From: JBFHFS01 sp041583495
GTDB taxonomy: Bacteria; Bacteroidota; Bacteroidia; Bacteroidales; Marinilabiliaceae
NCBI GenBank assembly: GCA_041583495.1
Contig: JBFHFS010000032.1
Location: 1 to 63,001, forward strand
Direction: 5' to 3'
DNA: 63,001 nucleotides
This document shows positions 1 through 7,808 of the stretch, piece after piece (within the stretch, counting starts at the first letter, position 1; each line of letters opens with the position of its first letter). Position numbers and translations under genes: made by a program. Under the pieces are notes generated by a model. That model saw only the letters and a program-made list of their open reading frames with translations. It was not told the origin of the DNA and did no database searches.

Positions 1-2
1 AA

Positions 3-32
3 TAAGAGGAAGAATTTTCATCCTTCCTCTTA
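3..32 (-). terminator. Inverted repeat downstream of tRNA-Met
   Basis: A perfect 10-bp inverted repeat (TAAGAGGAAG at 3-12, its complement at 23-32) with a 10-base loop lies just beyond the 3' end of the minus-strand tRNA. Its position suits a transcription terminator. The window edge hides any T-tract, so this stays tentative. Confidence 0.45.
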
Positions 33-38
33 AAATAG

Positions 39-112
39 TAGCGAGAGGCGGGCTTGAACCGCCGACCTCGTGATTATGAATCACGCGCTCTAACCAGCTG
101 AGCTACCTCGCC
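39..112 (-). tRNA. tRNA-Met (anticodon CAT)
   Basis: Read on the minus strand, the sequence folds as a cloverleaf. The acceptor GGCGAGG pairs with TCTCGCT (two G-U pairs), followed by discriminator A. The D-arm is TAGCTCAGCTGGTTAGAGC. The anticodon stem CGTGA/TCACG encloses loop TTCATAA, giving anticodon CAT. The T-arm GGCGG/CCGCC encloses TTCAAGC. The 3' CCA is not encoded (ACT follows). The G1-U72 wobble pair and lack of a CC mismatch favour elongator methionine or an Ile2-type CAT tRNA over a clear initiator; I cannot separate these by eye. Confidence 0.9.
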
Positions 113-322
113 ATACTATAACCTATTTATAATCCTGTTGTCAATATTGTTGAGGCGGTTCGGACTTTTCCGACCTTCCCGATTTTGATCGGGACGCTCT
201 AATCCCGAGGCTTCGGGAAGCTACCTCGCCATACTATAACCTGTTTTTAATCCTGTTGTCAATATTGTTGAGGCGGTTCGGACTTTTCCGACCTGCCCGA
301 TTTTGTGCCGGGACGCTCTAAT
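101..322 (-). repeat. Tandem decayed tRNA-like copies behind tRNA-Met
   Basis: Bases 101-203 and 219-322 are two near-identical copies with a 118-base period (only a few mismatches and one indel). Each begins, on the plus strand, with AGCTACCTCGCC, the exact complement of the tRNA 5' end, and ends in GCTCTAAT, which resembles the complement of a D-arm. The copies lack a usable anticodon arm and T-loop. I read them as tandemly duplicated tRNA genes that have decayed, one also carrying a CCCGAAGCCTCGGG palindrome near 204-217. Confidence 0.6.
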
Positions 323-472
323 TAGTGCTTGTCTATAAAGTCAACTACTTCGTTACGCTCGTCATGAAAACAGTCATTTACAAAAGTAAACTCCTTGGTT
401 TTCCTGACTTCGCAAGCCTCGTATTTGAGCTTTATATTTCAAGCCCTTAGTTTATGGACAGACTCTAATTAG
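316..472. mobile_element. MITE-like element with flanking 10-bp direct repeats
   Basis: The decamer CTCTAATTAG occurs at 316-325 and again at 463-472, flanking about 137 bases. The ends of that segment carry inverted repeats of the form GTC(T/C)ATAAA (near 330-338 and 451-459), and the interior is a long imperfect hairpin. Just past the right copy, TTGAGCGACCTC continues a tRNA-5'-end-like sequence, so the element appears to split a decayed tRNA copy. There is no coding capacity, so it would be non-autonomous. Confidence 0.5.
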
Positions 473-650
473 TTGAGCGACCTCTTTGTAATTTTGCGGT
501 GGCAAATGTAGATGTTTTGGCGCTATTTTCCAATTCCCAGCGATGAATTGTGTTGAATTTTATTTCATAAACCTTTGTTGGCCCGAAAAGAAACTTGAGG
601 TTCTTCCTGATTTATAGGATAGTTAAGGGTCTTCAAATAAGTTAGGTCAT

Positions 651-1640
651 CTATTTTTTATTTGCGTTGGAGTGGCTGCTTTTTTTTCGGACTGATTCTT
701 TGAGTTGGGTGAAAAGTTTTATCTCCTGGCTGGTCAACTCTTTGGGTATTTGGATGTTCAGACGGATAAGCAGATCCCCGAATTTATTTTCCTGTCCATA
801 GGCGGGCATTCCTTTTCCTTTAAGTCTTAAAATGGTGTTGGGTTGTGTTCCCTTCGGAATGGACACATTAATCTTTCCGGCAGGCGTGGAAATTTGCAAT
901 TTGCCACCAAGGACAGCGGTATAGAGGTCTAAAGGTATCTTCTTGATCAGGTGCTGGCCCTCTATCTGTTGGTCGGGTCCGGTATTGACCCTTATTTCTA
1001 TAAATAGATCTCCTCTTTCACCGCCGGACCGACTGTTGGCTCCTTTGCCTTTAAGGCGAAGTTCCTGTCCGCTGTAGGCGCCTGGTTTGATATTGATTCT
1101 CAATTTTTGTCCATCCACATTTACCACTCGGGTAGTGCCATGATAAGCCTCCTGGAGGGATAGTTCAAGTTGGGTTTTAAGGGAATGTCCTTTGGATACT
1201 CTTGGGTCTGCATATTTTTGGTTGGCTGAGTTTTGCCAATCGTTCATTCCACCCATGTTTCCAAAAAAAGCGTTAAAGAAGTCAGAAAAACCTCCACCGG
1301 ATCCTCCAAAGATATCCCGGGCATTGCCATCAAAGTGAAAGGATCCGCCACGGGGCCTGCCACCAAATTGCGACCAGTCAAAGTTATTTCCTTGCTGGTT
1401 GGTGGCCTGCTCATATTGTTTCCAGTTTTCACCCAGCTGGTCATATTTTTTTCGTTTTCCGGGGTCTTGAAGCACCTCATAAGCCTCGTTAATCTCCTTA
1501 AACCGTTCTTCAGCATTTTTGTCATCCGGGTTTTTGTCCGGGTGCAATTTCACTGCCAGTTTGCGGTAGGCTTTTTTTATCTCTTCCTGACTCGCGTCTT
1601 TTGAAACGCCAAGTATGTCGTAGTACTTTTTGTATTGCAT
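651..1640 (-). CDS. cbpA: CbpA-like DnaJ-family co-chaperone
   Basis: The 329-aa protein starts with a J-domain (residues about 5-70) containing HPD at 33-35, the motif that stimulates DnaK ATPase. A Gly/Phe-rich linker follows (about 75-130), then two beta-rich substrate-binding CTDs (about 145-310). The CxxCxGxG zinc-finger repeats of true DnaJ are absent, so this is the class B/CbpA type. It probably acts in the cytosol with DnaK on unfolded proteins. No chaperone gene is adjacent. The family is clear; DNA-binding activity of the E. coli CbpA kind is not shown by sequence. Confidence 0.9.
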   Translation of the reverse strand: MQYKKYYDILGVSKDASQEEIKKAYRKLAVKLHPDKNPDDKNAEERFKEINEAYEVLQDPGKRKKYDQLGENWKQYEQATNQQGNNFDWSQFGGRPRGGSFHFDGNARDIFGGSGGGFSDFFNAFFGNMGGMNDWQNSANQKYADPRVSKGHSLKTQLELSLQEAYHGTTRVVNVDGQKLRINIKPGAYSGQELRLKGKGANSRSGGERGDLFIEIRVNTGPDQQIEGQHLIKKIPLDLYTAVLGGKLQISTPAGKINVSIPKGTQPNTILRLKGKGMPAYGQENKFGDLLIRLNIQIPKELTSQEIKLFTQLKESVRKKSSHSNANKK

Positions 1641-1918
1641 GACCTCAAGTATCTGCTGTGAAATGTATCGTGCAAAATCCAGACCATTTGAAAACTAATT
1701 GGTTAGATCCGACATAATGGCTTGAATAGCCATTGAAATGGGGGGGCGCTGGAAATTTTGGCATAGTCGGGAGCCGGGAATGGGGTGGGCAGGGAAGGAT
1801 GAGGGTGTTTATTTTTTTAGGCTTATAGGTTTCGGGGTTAAGGCTGACCGAGGGAGGGAATGTGGGGCCGGTTCGCAGCGAAGGTTTTTATAAAGTCATA
1901 TATTTGTCAAAAAAAAGC

Positions 1919-2413
1919 ATGGAAAAATATAGGGTTTTGTTTGTGTGTCTTGGGAATATTTGCCGTTCTCCAAGTGCTGAGGCGGTGTTTCGAGCCAGGG
2001 TTGTGCAGGAAGGCTTGCAAGGTACTGTTGAGATTGATTCTGCCGGCATCACTGGTTATCATGCCGGAGAACCATCAGATGCGCGTATGCAGAAGCACGC
2101 CATAAAAAGAGGATATCGTCTTACGAGCATCAGCCGGAAGGTTGATCCCTATGTGGATTTTAATTATTTTGATCTGATTATCGGGATGGACGACCAAAAT
2201 ATCGATGACTTAAGACGGTTGGCTCCGAATGCTGCCCAAAGGGAAAAGATATTTAAGATGACCGACTTTTGTGAGGATTGCGCTTATGATGAAGTCCCCG
2301 ACCCTTATTATGGTGGAGATGCAGGGTTTGAATTGGTGCTCGATTTGTTGGAGAATGCCTGTGAGGGGCTTCTTGAAAAGATAAAAGATAGTAGGATTTT
2401 CGGGAAGGATTGA
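1919..2413 (+). CDS. Low-molecular-weight protein-tyrosine phosphatase family
   Basis: With the ATG at 1919 the product is 164 aa, the normal LMW-PTP length; the open frame runs upstream to 1862 but that stretch lacks family sequence. The P-loop C10-LGNIC-R16-S is the CX5R(S/T) phosphate-binding site with nucleophile Cys10, and the general-acid Asp lies in DPYYGG (Asp128). It is a cytosolic phosphatase. The next gene, 62 bases on and on the same strand, is a fructosamine-kinase homologue. That pairing is known in bacteria, where the LMW-PTP-A subgroup is linked to ribulosamine/erythrulosamine metabolism, so a small-molecule phospho-sugar substrate is as likely as phosphotyrosine. Confidence 0.92.
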   Translation: MEKYRVLFVCLGNICRSPSAEAVFRARVVQEGLQGTVEIDSAGITGYHAGEPSDARMQKHAIKRGYRLTSISRKVDPYVDFNYFDLIIGMDDQNIDDLRRLAPNAAQREKIFKMTDFCEDCAYDEVPDPYYGGDAGFELVLDLLENACEGLLEKIKDSRIFGKD

Positions 2414-2475
2414 GGCCAAAGACATCGGGTATTGTGGCCCAACATCTTGTTTCATATTTAATCTTCTGGTTCAAC

Positions 2476-3339
2476 ATGGAAAAGCATTATCTGGAGGAGA
2501 TTGTTGGCGATAAAATAGTGGATGAGAAAACCATCAGTGGAGGGGATATCGCAGACTCCCGGGTCGTTACCACCCAAAGTGGAAGTCGTTATTTCCTCAA
2601 ACAGGGCATCGTCGGGGATACATTCCGTAAGGAGGCTGAGGGGTTGACGGAGCTCGCGCGTCCCGGGTGCATTCGTGTACCAGAGGTTGTTCACGCAGGC
2701 AACGATTTTTTGTTGTTGGAGTTTGTGGCATCGGGCGCTAAGGGGCCCCGGTTTTTTGAAGTCTTTGGGCGCGCTTTGGCGCGAATGCATCGATTCACGG
2801 GGGGTGAATTTGGGTTTAAGCACGATAACTACATTGGTTCCACGCCCCAGATAAATGGGGTAGAAGGAGTCGGGCGCCACGACTGGAGCACCTTTTATTG
2901 GGAAAAGCGTTTGCTTTATCAATTTCGGCTGTGCGAAAAAAATGGTTATGCCGATCAACAATTATCGACTTTGTTTTGGAAACTGGAAACCATTTATCCA
3001 CATCTGATGGCAGGCAGCGAAGAACCTCCAGCCTTGTTACATGGGGATTTGTGGGGTGGAAATTATTTGTGCGACCTAACGGGGGCACCGGTGCTCATCG
3101 ATCCAGCGGTTTACTACGGGCATCGCGAAGCCGACCTGGGAATGACCCGACTGTTTGGCGGGTTTTCCAGGGAATTTTACACTGCCTATGACCAGGAGTT
3201 TCCTCTAAAGCCGGGTGTGGAAAAGCGTGAGCCGTTGTATCTTCTATATCACGTATTTAATCACCTGAATCTTTTTGGGTATGGTTATTATGATCAGGCA
3301 GTTGATCTGATAAAGAGGTTGTTAAGGGGTGTTCGCTAG
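2476..3339 (+). CDS. Fructosamine/ketosamine-3-kinase family protein
   Basis: The 287-aa kinase (ATG at 2476; the open frame extends to 2410 without conserved sequence) has the aminoglycoside-phosphotransferase-like fold of the fructosamine-3-kinase family. HGDLWGGN at residues 189-196 supplies the catalytic Asp191 and metal-binding Asn, and LIDPAVYYGHREADLGM is the following metal-binding segment. Family members phosphorylate ketosamines on glycated proteins, causing spontaneous release of the sugar. Bacterial members act mainly on ribulosamines and erythrulosamines. It probably forms an operon with the upstream phosphatase as a protein-deglycation pair. Confidence 0.9.
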   Translation: MEKHYLEEIVGDKIVDEKTISGGDIADSRVVTTQSGSRYFLKQGIVGDTFRKEAEGLTELARPGCIRVPEVVHAGNDFLLLEFVASGAKGPRFFEVFGRALARMHRFTGGEFGFKHDNYIGSTPQINGVEGVGRHDWSTFYWEKRLLYQFRLCEKNGYADQQLSTLFWKLETIYPHLMAGSEEPPALLHGDLWGGNYLCDLTGAPVLIDPAVYYGHREADLGMTRLFGGFSREFYTAYDQEFPLKPGVEKREPLYLLYHVFNHLNLFGYGYYDQAVDLIKRLLRGVR

Positions 3340-3354
3340 AATGCTAATTAAGAA

Positions 3355-4059
3355 CTAAGCAACGAATCCACGGGTTTCGGCAATTATCAAAATGGACTCC
3401 ACGATCTCCTCATCGGTCATGGTGGCGCAGTTGTAAAAGACGTCGAAGTAGTCCACGTCAGCACGCTCTCTCTCGAAGTAGTTTCGAAACATGATTCTGC
3501 GGCGGTCCATTTCAAGGGCTTCCTTTTTAGCCTCCTGTATCGTCATCCCGTAGGAGTTAGCGACAACTTCTGATCGCCATTCAAGGGGGGCCTGTAATTT
3601 AACGTGAAAGGATTTCTCGAAATTTTTGGTGATGGCTTCGCCGGCACGGCCCACGATGATGACGTGACCCTCCAGGGCTGCTGAATAGATGAACTTAGCA
3701 ATGGTGTTTTTAATTTTTGCATCCCCGGGATAAAATTCGTCGGAGAAGAAGAGGGCAAGATTCTCGAAAAAACCTTTTTGTTTGTATTCCGAAAGCTCCT
3801 GCATCAATGGGGTCGATAGTTTTAATTCCCTGGCCGATTCTTCGATGATCTCTTTGCTAATCCATCTCCACTCCTTGTTCAGGCCATGCCTGAGGTTCTT
3901 TTCAGTGAGTGTCTCCGATAGTTTGCGCGCAATTCTTCGGCCGGGACAGCCATAATCTCTGGAAATGGTTATCACAGGGCCGGGAGCTACAAACTCCTGA
4001 TTACGCGATTTCTTTCGCCCGGAGCGCTCCTGCATATATTTTAGAAATAGATTTTCCAT
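3355..4059 (-). CDS. Cytidylate-kinase-like family protein
   Basis: This 234-aa protein has a short N-terminal segment (RSGRKKSRNQE) followed by a nucleotide-kinase core. ITISRDYGCPGRRIARKL (about residues 31-48) sits where a P-loop would be, in the SRxxGsgG.xIA form of the cytidylate_kin2 family. A later HVIIVGRAGEAI segment and Arg-rich lid (EMDRRRIMFRNYF) match that family. The substrate is unknown; members are distinct from canonical Cmk. It is convergent with the kinase gene at 2476, with a 15-base gap. Confidence 0.8.
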   Translation of the reverse strand: MENLFLKYMQERSGRKKSRNQEFVAPGPVITISRDYGCPGRRIARKLSETLTEKNLRHGLNKEWRWISKEIIEESARELKLSTPLMQELSEYKQKGFFENLALFFSDEFYPGDAKIKNTIAKFIYSAALEGHVIIVGRAGEAITKNFEKSFHVKLQAPLEWRSEVVANSYGMTIQEAKKEALEMDRRRIMFRNYFERERADVDYFDVFYNCATMTDEEIVESILIIAETRGFVA

Positions 4060-4394
4060 TGAGTGGTTAAGTGTTTATGGTTGTTTTGTGCTTTTCGCCT
4101 CTTTAGGCATTTTACAGAGGTCTATTTATACTGATTTATCAATTGGGCGTTGATGTCAGCTTGAAATATTTTCTGAGAAAATTAATAAAAAATGGTGAGA
4201 AAAAAAAAGGCAAGGGCTGATTTTACGGTGAAAAGGTGATTTCTCAAACAAATAAGAGCCGGGAATAAGAGGCCTTGAGTTTAAGTGGAATCGCTTATCT
4301 TGTCCACAGAAAATAAATAGTGTAATGGTCTGCTGTTTATTATGGGAGCTTTTCATAGACTTTGAGGGCGGTGGAATGGGTGAAAAGGCAAAAA

Positions 4395-4423
4395 AAAAGG
4401 GCGGATGAAACATCCGCCCTTTT
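4395..4423. terminator. Strong bidirectional terminator-like hairpin
   Basis: AAAAGGGCGGATG (4395-4407) pairs perfectly with CATCCGCCCTTTT (4411-4423) around a three-base loop. A GC-rich stem flanked by A and T runs can terminate transcription on either strand. No gene end is close, so on the plus strand it may instead attenuate transcription into the mini-ORF at 4459. Confidence 0.6.
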
Positions 4424-4667
4424 CCCTTAAATCAGCTTTGTTAACCAAATCCAAATCTATGAAAAAAAATCTATTACAAATGTAAGTTGTATTCCGTCTA
4501 AAAAAGCTCAATTTAAGTTAATAGTGTTTAAAGTTTTGATTTTCTGAAGCTCAGGTAGGACAATGGTGAAAATAGAATAGGTTGATAAAAAGGTGAAGTA
4601 AATGAGGAATAATGGGTAAGGCATAGAATTTTGAAAGGGAATCATTAAGCTGGGAACAAAAAATAGT

Positions 4668-4675
4668 TATATTTG
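4668..4675 (+). promoter_or_regulatory. Candidate -7 box of the MFS transporter gene
   Basis: TATATTTG matches the Bacteroidota -7 consensus TAnnTTTG exactly, about 130 bases ahead of the ATG at 4807. No good -33 TTTG sits at the expected 19-21 bases, so the call relies on the -7 match alone. It would give a long leader of about 125 bases. Confidence 0.35.
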
Positions 4676-4806
4676 CTTCCGTTCAGCAAAAAGCGACGTT
4701 GGAGTGGAGATACTGAAGCGTGAAATCTGGTTGTAAAGCTGAAAAAATGATGGTGGCAATTTGAATCTAATAATTAATACAATCCTTAAACTGCAAATCT
4801 TCTCTC

Positions 4807-6006
4807 ATGAAACAAACTAATTATTTGTGGTCAATAACTATTATTGGCGTCATGTTTTTTGCCATCGGTTTTGCCCTTGGAATTAACAGTTATCTTGTTC
4901 CTTTGTTGAACAAAGCATTGGAGATTTCCTCCGGGCAATCTTATTTGGTTATCGCGGCTACTTTCTCGGCTTTTCTGATCTTTAGCTATCCGGCCGCCAT
5001 GGTTATCAAAAAGATAGGGTACAAAAACACCATGGCTTTATCGTTCCTTATGTTTGCCGTTGGCTTTTATCTGTTTATTCCTTCCGCGCAAATGGAGAGT
5101 CTTCCTCTATTTTTGCTGGCTTCTTTTATCAGCGGTATGGGAAATGCTTTTCTTCAGGCCTCCGTTAATCCTTATATCACCATTCTGGGACCTATCGAGA
5201 GTGCTGCAAAACGCATGAGTATCATGGGTATAGCCAACAAGTTGGCCTGGCCTATCTCCCCTGTGTTTTTGGCTCTGGTTATTGGCAAAAATGTGGACGA
5301 TGTGGTTCTTACCGATATTAACCTCCCTTTTTATATCATTATTGGGATCTTTATTTTATTGGGTGTTTTGGCCTATTTCTCATCCTTGCCTGAAGTCAAA
5401 GCAGTTGGAGAAGACGAAGATAGCGTTGAGGATTGCCCCTATGCAGCCAACAAAACCTCCATTTTTCAGTTTCCTCACCTTATATTAGGCGCCATCACCT
5501 TGTTTCTCTATGTGGGCGTGGAAACCATTTCGTTAGGTACCCTGGTGGATTATGCCGTAAGTCTGGAGTTGCCCCATGCCGATCGCTATGCATGGATTGC
5601 CCCTATTGGGATGACCCTGGGATATATTTGCGGGGTTATTTTTATTCCTAAGTATTTAAGTCAATCAAAAGCCCTGCTCATCTCTTCTGTGGTGGCCATC
5701 GTTGGTGTATTTTTGGTAGTGCTTTCTCCTGCTGTAATTTCCATTTGGTTTATATTTCTGATGGCTTTGGGTTGTTCATTGATGTGGCCGGCTTTATGGC
5801 CCCTGGCAATGGCCGACCTTGGACGTTTTACCAAGCCAGGTTCTTCCATGCTGGTTGCAGCCATTGTTGGTGGTGCGGTAATTCCTACCCTTTATGGATT
5901 CCTGAAGGATGCATTTGGTGGACAAAATGCCTATTGGGTGGCTGTTCCCTGTTTCCTTTTTATCCTCTATTACGCCTTAAGCGGGCATAAAATCAGAGTA
6001 AATTAA
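4807..6006 (+). CDS. FucP/GluP-type sugar MFS transporter
   Basis: A 399-aa, twelve-helix major facilitator protein. The N-terminus (GVMFFAIGFALGINSYLVPLL), the helix-4 segment GMGNAFLQASVNPYITILGP and the following KLAWPISP closely resemble the fucose/glucose/galactose:H+ symporter family of Bacteroidota. It would import a monosaccharide by proton symport across the inner membrane. It is monocistronic, with a candidate promoter at 4668 and a strong terminator at 6020. The exact sugar cannot be read; fucose or another deoxy- or galacto-sugar would suit the fucosidases elsewhere in the window. Confidence 0.82.
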   Translation: MKQTNYLWSITIIGVMFFAIGFALGINSYLVPLLNKALEISSGQSYLVIAATFSAFLIFSYPAAMVIKKIGYKNTMALSFLMFAVGFYLFIPSAQMESLPLFLLASFISGMGNAFLQASVNPYITILGPIESAAKRMSIMGIANKLAWPISPVFLALVIGKNVDDVVLTDINLPFYIIIGIFILLGVLAYFSSLPEVKAVGEDEDSVEDCPYAANKTSIFQFPHLILGAITLFLYVGVETISLGTLVDYAVSLELPHADRYAWIAPIGMTLGYICGVIFIPKYLSQSKALLISSVVAIVGVFLVVLSPAVISIWFIFLMALGCSLMWPALWPLAMADLGRFTKPGSSMLVAAIVGGAVIPTLYGFLKDAFGGQNAYWVAVPCFLFILYYALSGHKIRVN

Positions 6007-6019
6007 TTATAGGGTACCC

Positions 6020-6069
6020 CTAAAAATAAAAGAGGCTGTCTCAAAAGGGGCAGCCTCTTTTATTTTTAG
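6020..6069 (+). terminator. Rho-independent terminator after the MFS gene
   Basis: A 19-bp stem (6020-6038 with 6051-6069) encloses GGCTG/CAGCC, flanked by A-rich and T-rich arms, 14 bases after the transporter stop. The symmetric arms make it likely to work in both directions. Confidence 0.8.
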
Positions 6070-6161
6070 GAATGATTACAAAGATCTCTGGTTGATCTCT
6101 GAACACCTCAAAAGGGTTGGTCCGCATCACCATTTAGGGTTGACAGCCTGGGTAGGTGAGG

Positions 6162-6533
6162 CTAAACCAGGTTCTGACTGTCTTTGTTTTGCCTGATTTC
6201 GTTCTTGTTGAAAAGGAAATAAAAGATCAGCAAGGCGATGCCCCCAAAAAGAAAGAGCATGGAAAGGTAAGCTACCGGCTCTGTCAGCACTTCTTTAGCA
6301 GCCAGCACATCACCCACGATGAATCCAATAGCCAGTCCAACCAATAATATGCCGTATTTAAAGGCACTTAGCCGGTTAACCCTTTCGGTTTCTTTAAAGA
6401 TGGATGCGTCCTTCCCTGAGGCAATCAGAGCAGTCCTCTCAATTCGTTTATTTCGGTAGTAGGTTACCAACACCACTATTCCGAATATCATTCCAAAAAA
6501 AGCGACAGGAACAATTACTTCTACATTACCCAT
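6162..6533 (-). CDS. Small membrane protein (DUF6249-like)
   Basis: A 123-aa protein with an N-terminal helix (VIVPVAFFGMIFGIVVLVTYY), a charged central segment (RNKRIERTALIASGKDASIF), then two more helices near residues 60-110. This arrangement resembles the DUF6249 proteins that Bacteroidota often encode divergently from an ECF sigma factor, as here. It is probably an inner-membrane protein. Its function is not known, though divergent pairing with the sigma gene suggests shared regulation. Confidence 0.7.
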   Translation of the reverse strand: MGNVEVIVPVAFFGMIFGIVVLVTYYRNKRIERTALIASGKDASIFKETERVNRLSAFKYGILLVGLAIGFIVGDVLAAKEVLTEPVAYLSMLFLFGGIALLIFYFLFNKNEIRQNKDSQNLV

Positions 6534-6685
6534 GGTTTTAAGTTTTTAGTGTTTGTCCGTTGGACGCTCCTTGTTTTACTTCGGTTACAAATTTTGAAAT
6601 TTTATTTGTTTAAAACGCCTGCCTCTTATTAAATTGCAATACCTGGTTGTAACCAATTAGGGTTCAATGGCGTCTTATCAAAAGA

Positions 6686-7261
6686 ATGGAAAAACCGGAC
6701 GACAAATATGTGATTAATCAGATCAGAAGAGGGGAGGTCTCAGCTTTCGCTATCCTGGTTGAACGGTACAGGCACATGATTTATACACTGGCCTTTCAAA
6801 TATTGAAAAATCGTGAGGATGCCGAAGAAGTCGCCCAGGACGCTTTTTTTAAGGCTTACAAAGGGCTGCCTAAGTTCGAGGGGCGTTCGGCCTTTTCAAC
6901 CTGGATTTATCGCATTGCTTATCACGAAGCGCTTTCCCGGTTGCGAAAAAAGCAAAATGAACCAGAAAGTCTCGATGGTCAGCATGCTGGCTCTCAGGCC
7001 GTTGTTTTTGATGAACAACTTTTTAAGGGCATTGAGTCTCAGGATCGCATTCGGTTTTTAAAATTGGCTCTGGGGCAAATTAAGAGTGAGGAAGCAGTGG
7101 TTCTTACGCTCTTTTATTTTGAGGAGTTAAGTGTGGAGGAGATAGCAGAGGTAACTCAGCTTTCCGTGTCCAATGTCAAGGTAAGGCTTCATAGAGGGCG
7201 TCACAGCCTTTTGGCTGCGCTGGAGGCCCGGTTGAAGGGAGAGGTCAATACACTTTTGTAA
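6686..7261 (+). CDS. ECF (RpoE-type) sigma-70 family factor
   Basis: This 191-aa protein has sigma region 2 (about residues 20-90, with FQILKNREDAEEVAQDAFFKAY and FSTWIYRIAYHEAL, the core-binding and -10 recognition segments). Region 4 follows (about 125-180, with LSVEEIAEVTQLSVSNVKVRLHRGR, the -35-binding helix-turn-helix). Regions 1 and 3 are absent, as in ECF factors. It would direct RNA polymerase to a stress or envelope regulon. The gene 15 bases downstream encodes a membrane protein that could be its anti-sigma or partner. Confidence 0.93.
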   Translation: MEKPDDKYVINQIRRGEVSAFAILVERYRHMIYTLAFQILKNREDAEEVAQDAFFKAYKGLPKFEGRSAFSTWIYRIAYHEALSRLRKKQNEPESLDGQHAGSQAVVFDEQLFKGIESQDRIRFLKLALGQIKSEEAVVLTLFYFEELSVEEIAEVTQLSVSNVKVRLHRGRHSLLAALEARLKGEVNTLL

Positions 7262-7276
7262 TAAAATGATAGGGCA

Positions 7277-7693
7277 ATGACTTATTCACAAAAAAGTAAT
7301 CTCCAGGATGGAGAAAAGTTTATGAAGAATCTTTTTCAGGAGTCATTTGTCCCGGAGAGTCCCTCTGAGCAGTTTGATAAAAGCCTGATGGATAAGGTAA
7401 TGTATGACTGGGTCTCAAGGGCGGGTACCAAAGAGTCTCTGGTGGACAAAAGAAACCAGCTCTGGCTTTTTGTGGGGGTCGTTTTGGTTTTGGGTGTGGG
7501 TTTTTTGATAGACATGGGGCGGCTCAGTGGCCAATATGTTGACCAAACCCTTTGGTATAAAGGTTTTGCTCAACTGGGCGCCCTGCTATTTGGTTGGATG
7601 GCATCCATGCATTGGTTGATTCCTTCGGCTGTTGCAGCCATTGCCGGCCTGCTGCTTTTCGATCGTCTGCTTCAGAGGCTCTCCAGGCGGTGA
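7277..7693 (+). CDS. Membrane protein co-transcribed with ECF sigma factor
   Basis: A 138-aa protein with a charged N-terminus (residues 1-55, including FVPESPSEQFDKSLMDKVMYDW) and two to three helices (LFVGVVLVLGVGFLIDM, a second hydrophobic stretch, and LIPSAVAAIAGLLLFDRLL). A soluble N-terminal part ahead of membrane helices just after a sigma factor gene is the layout of anti-sigma or accessory proteins, but I see no recognised anti-sigma domain such as a zinc HxxxCxxC. A second Met at residue 16 (7322) is an alternative start. Confidence 0.7.
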   Translation: MTYSQKSNLQDGEKFMKNLFQESFVPESPSEQFDKSLMDKVMYDWVSRAGTKESLVDKRNQLWLFVGVVLVLGVGFLIDMGRLSGQYVDQTLWYKGFAQLGALLFGWMASMHWLIPSAVAAIAGLLLFDRLLQRLSRR

Positions 7694-7808
7694 GGGTCAA
7701 GGTGGGTTGTTCTCCTTTTTCCAGAGAATTGCAGGAGGCGCCGGAATAGTTGGTGACCGAAAAGGGAATTGGTATATCATTTCACTCCCGGGCATTTTTT
7801 TAGCCACC

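Larger units (their letters stand above)
4060..4806. other. Long intergenic region with hairpin, mini-ORF and promoter
   Basis: No credible long gene lies in these 747 bases. They hold a strong bidirectional hairpin (4395-4423), a nine-codon frame ATGAAAAAAAATCTATTACAAATGTAA (4459-4485, MKKNLLQM) whose AACCAAATCCAAATCT leader resembles starts of Bacteroidota outer-membrane protein genes, and a -7-type promoter box (4668-4675) ahead of the MFS gene. The mini-ORF could be the eroded start of a SusC-like gene. Confidence 0.45.

Noticed and set aside
1233..1604. 123-codon plus-strand frame
   Set aside because: It lies inside the CbpA gene on the opposite strand; its composition mirrors that gene and shows no domain.
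4156..4413. 85-codon minus-strand frame
   Set aside because: Low-complexity Phe/Pro/Ser sequence that runs into the strong hairpin at 4395; it has no recognisable domain.
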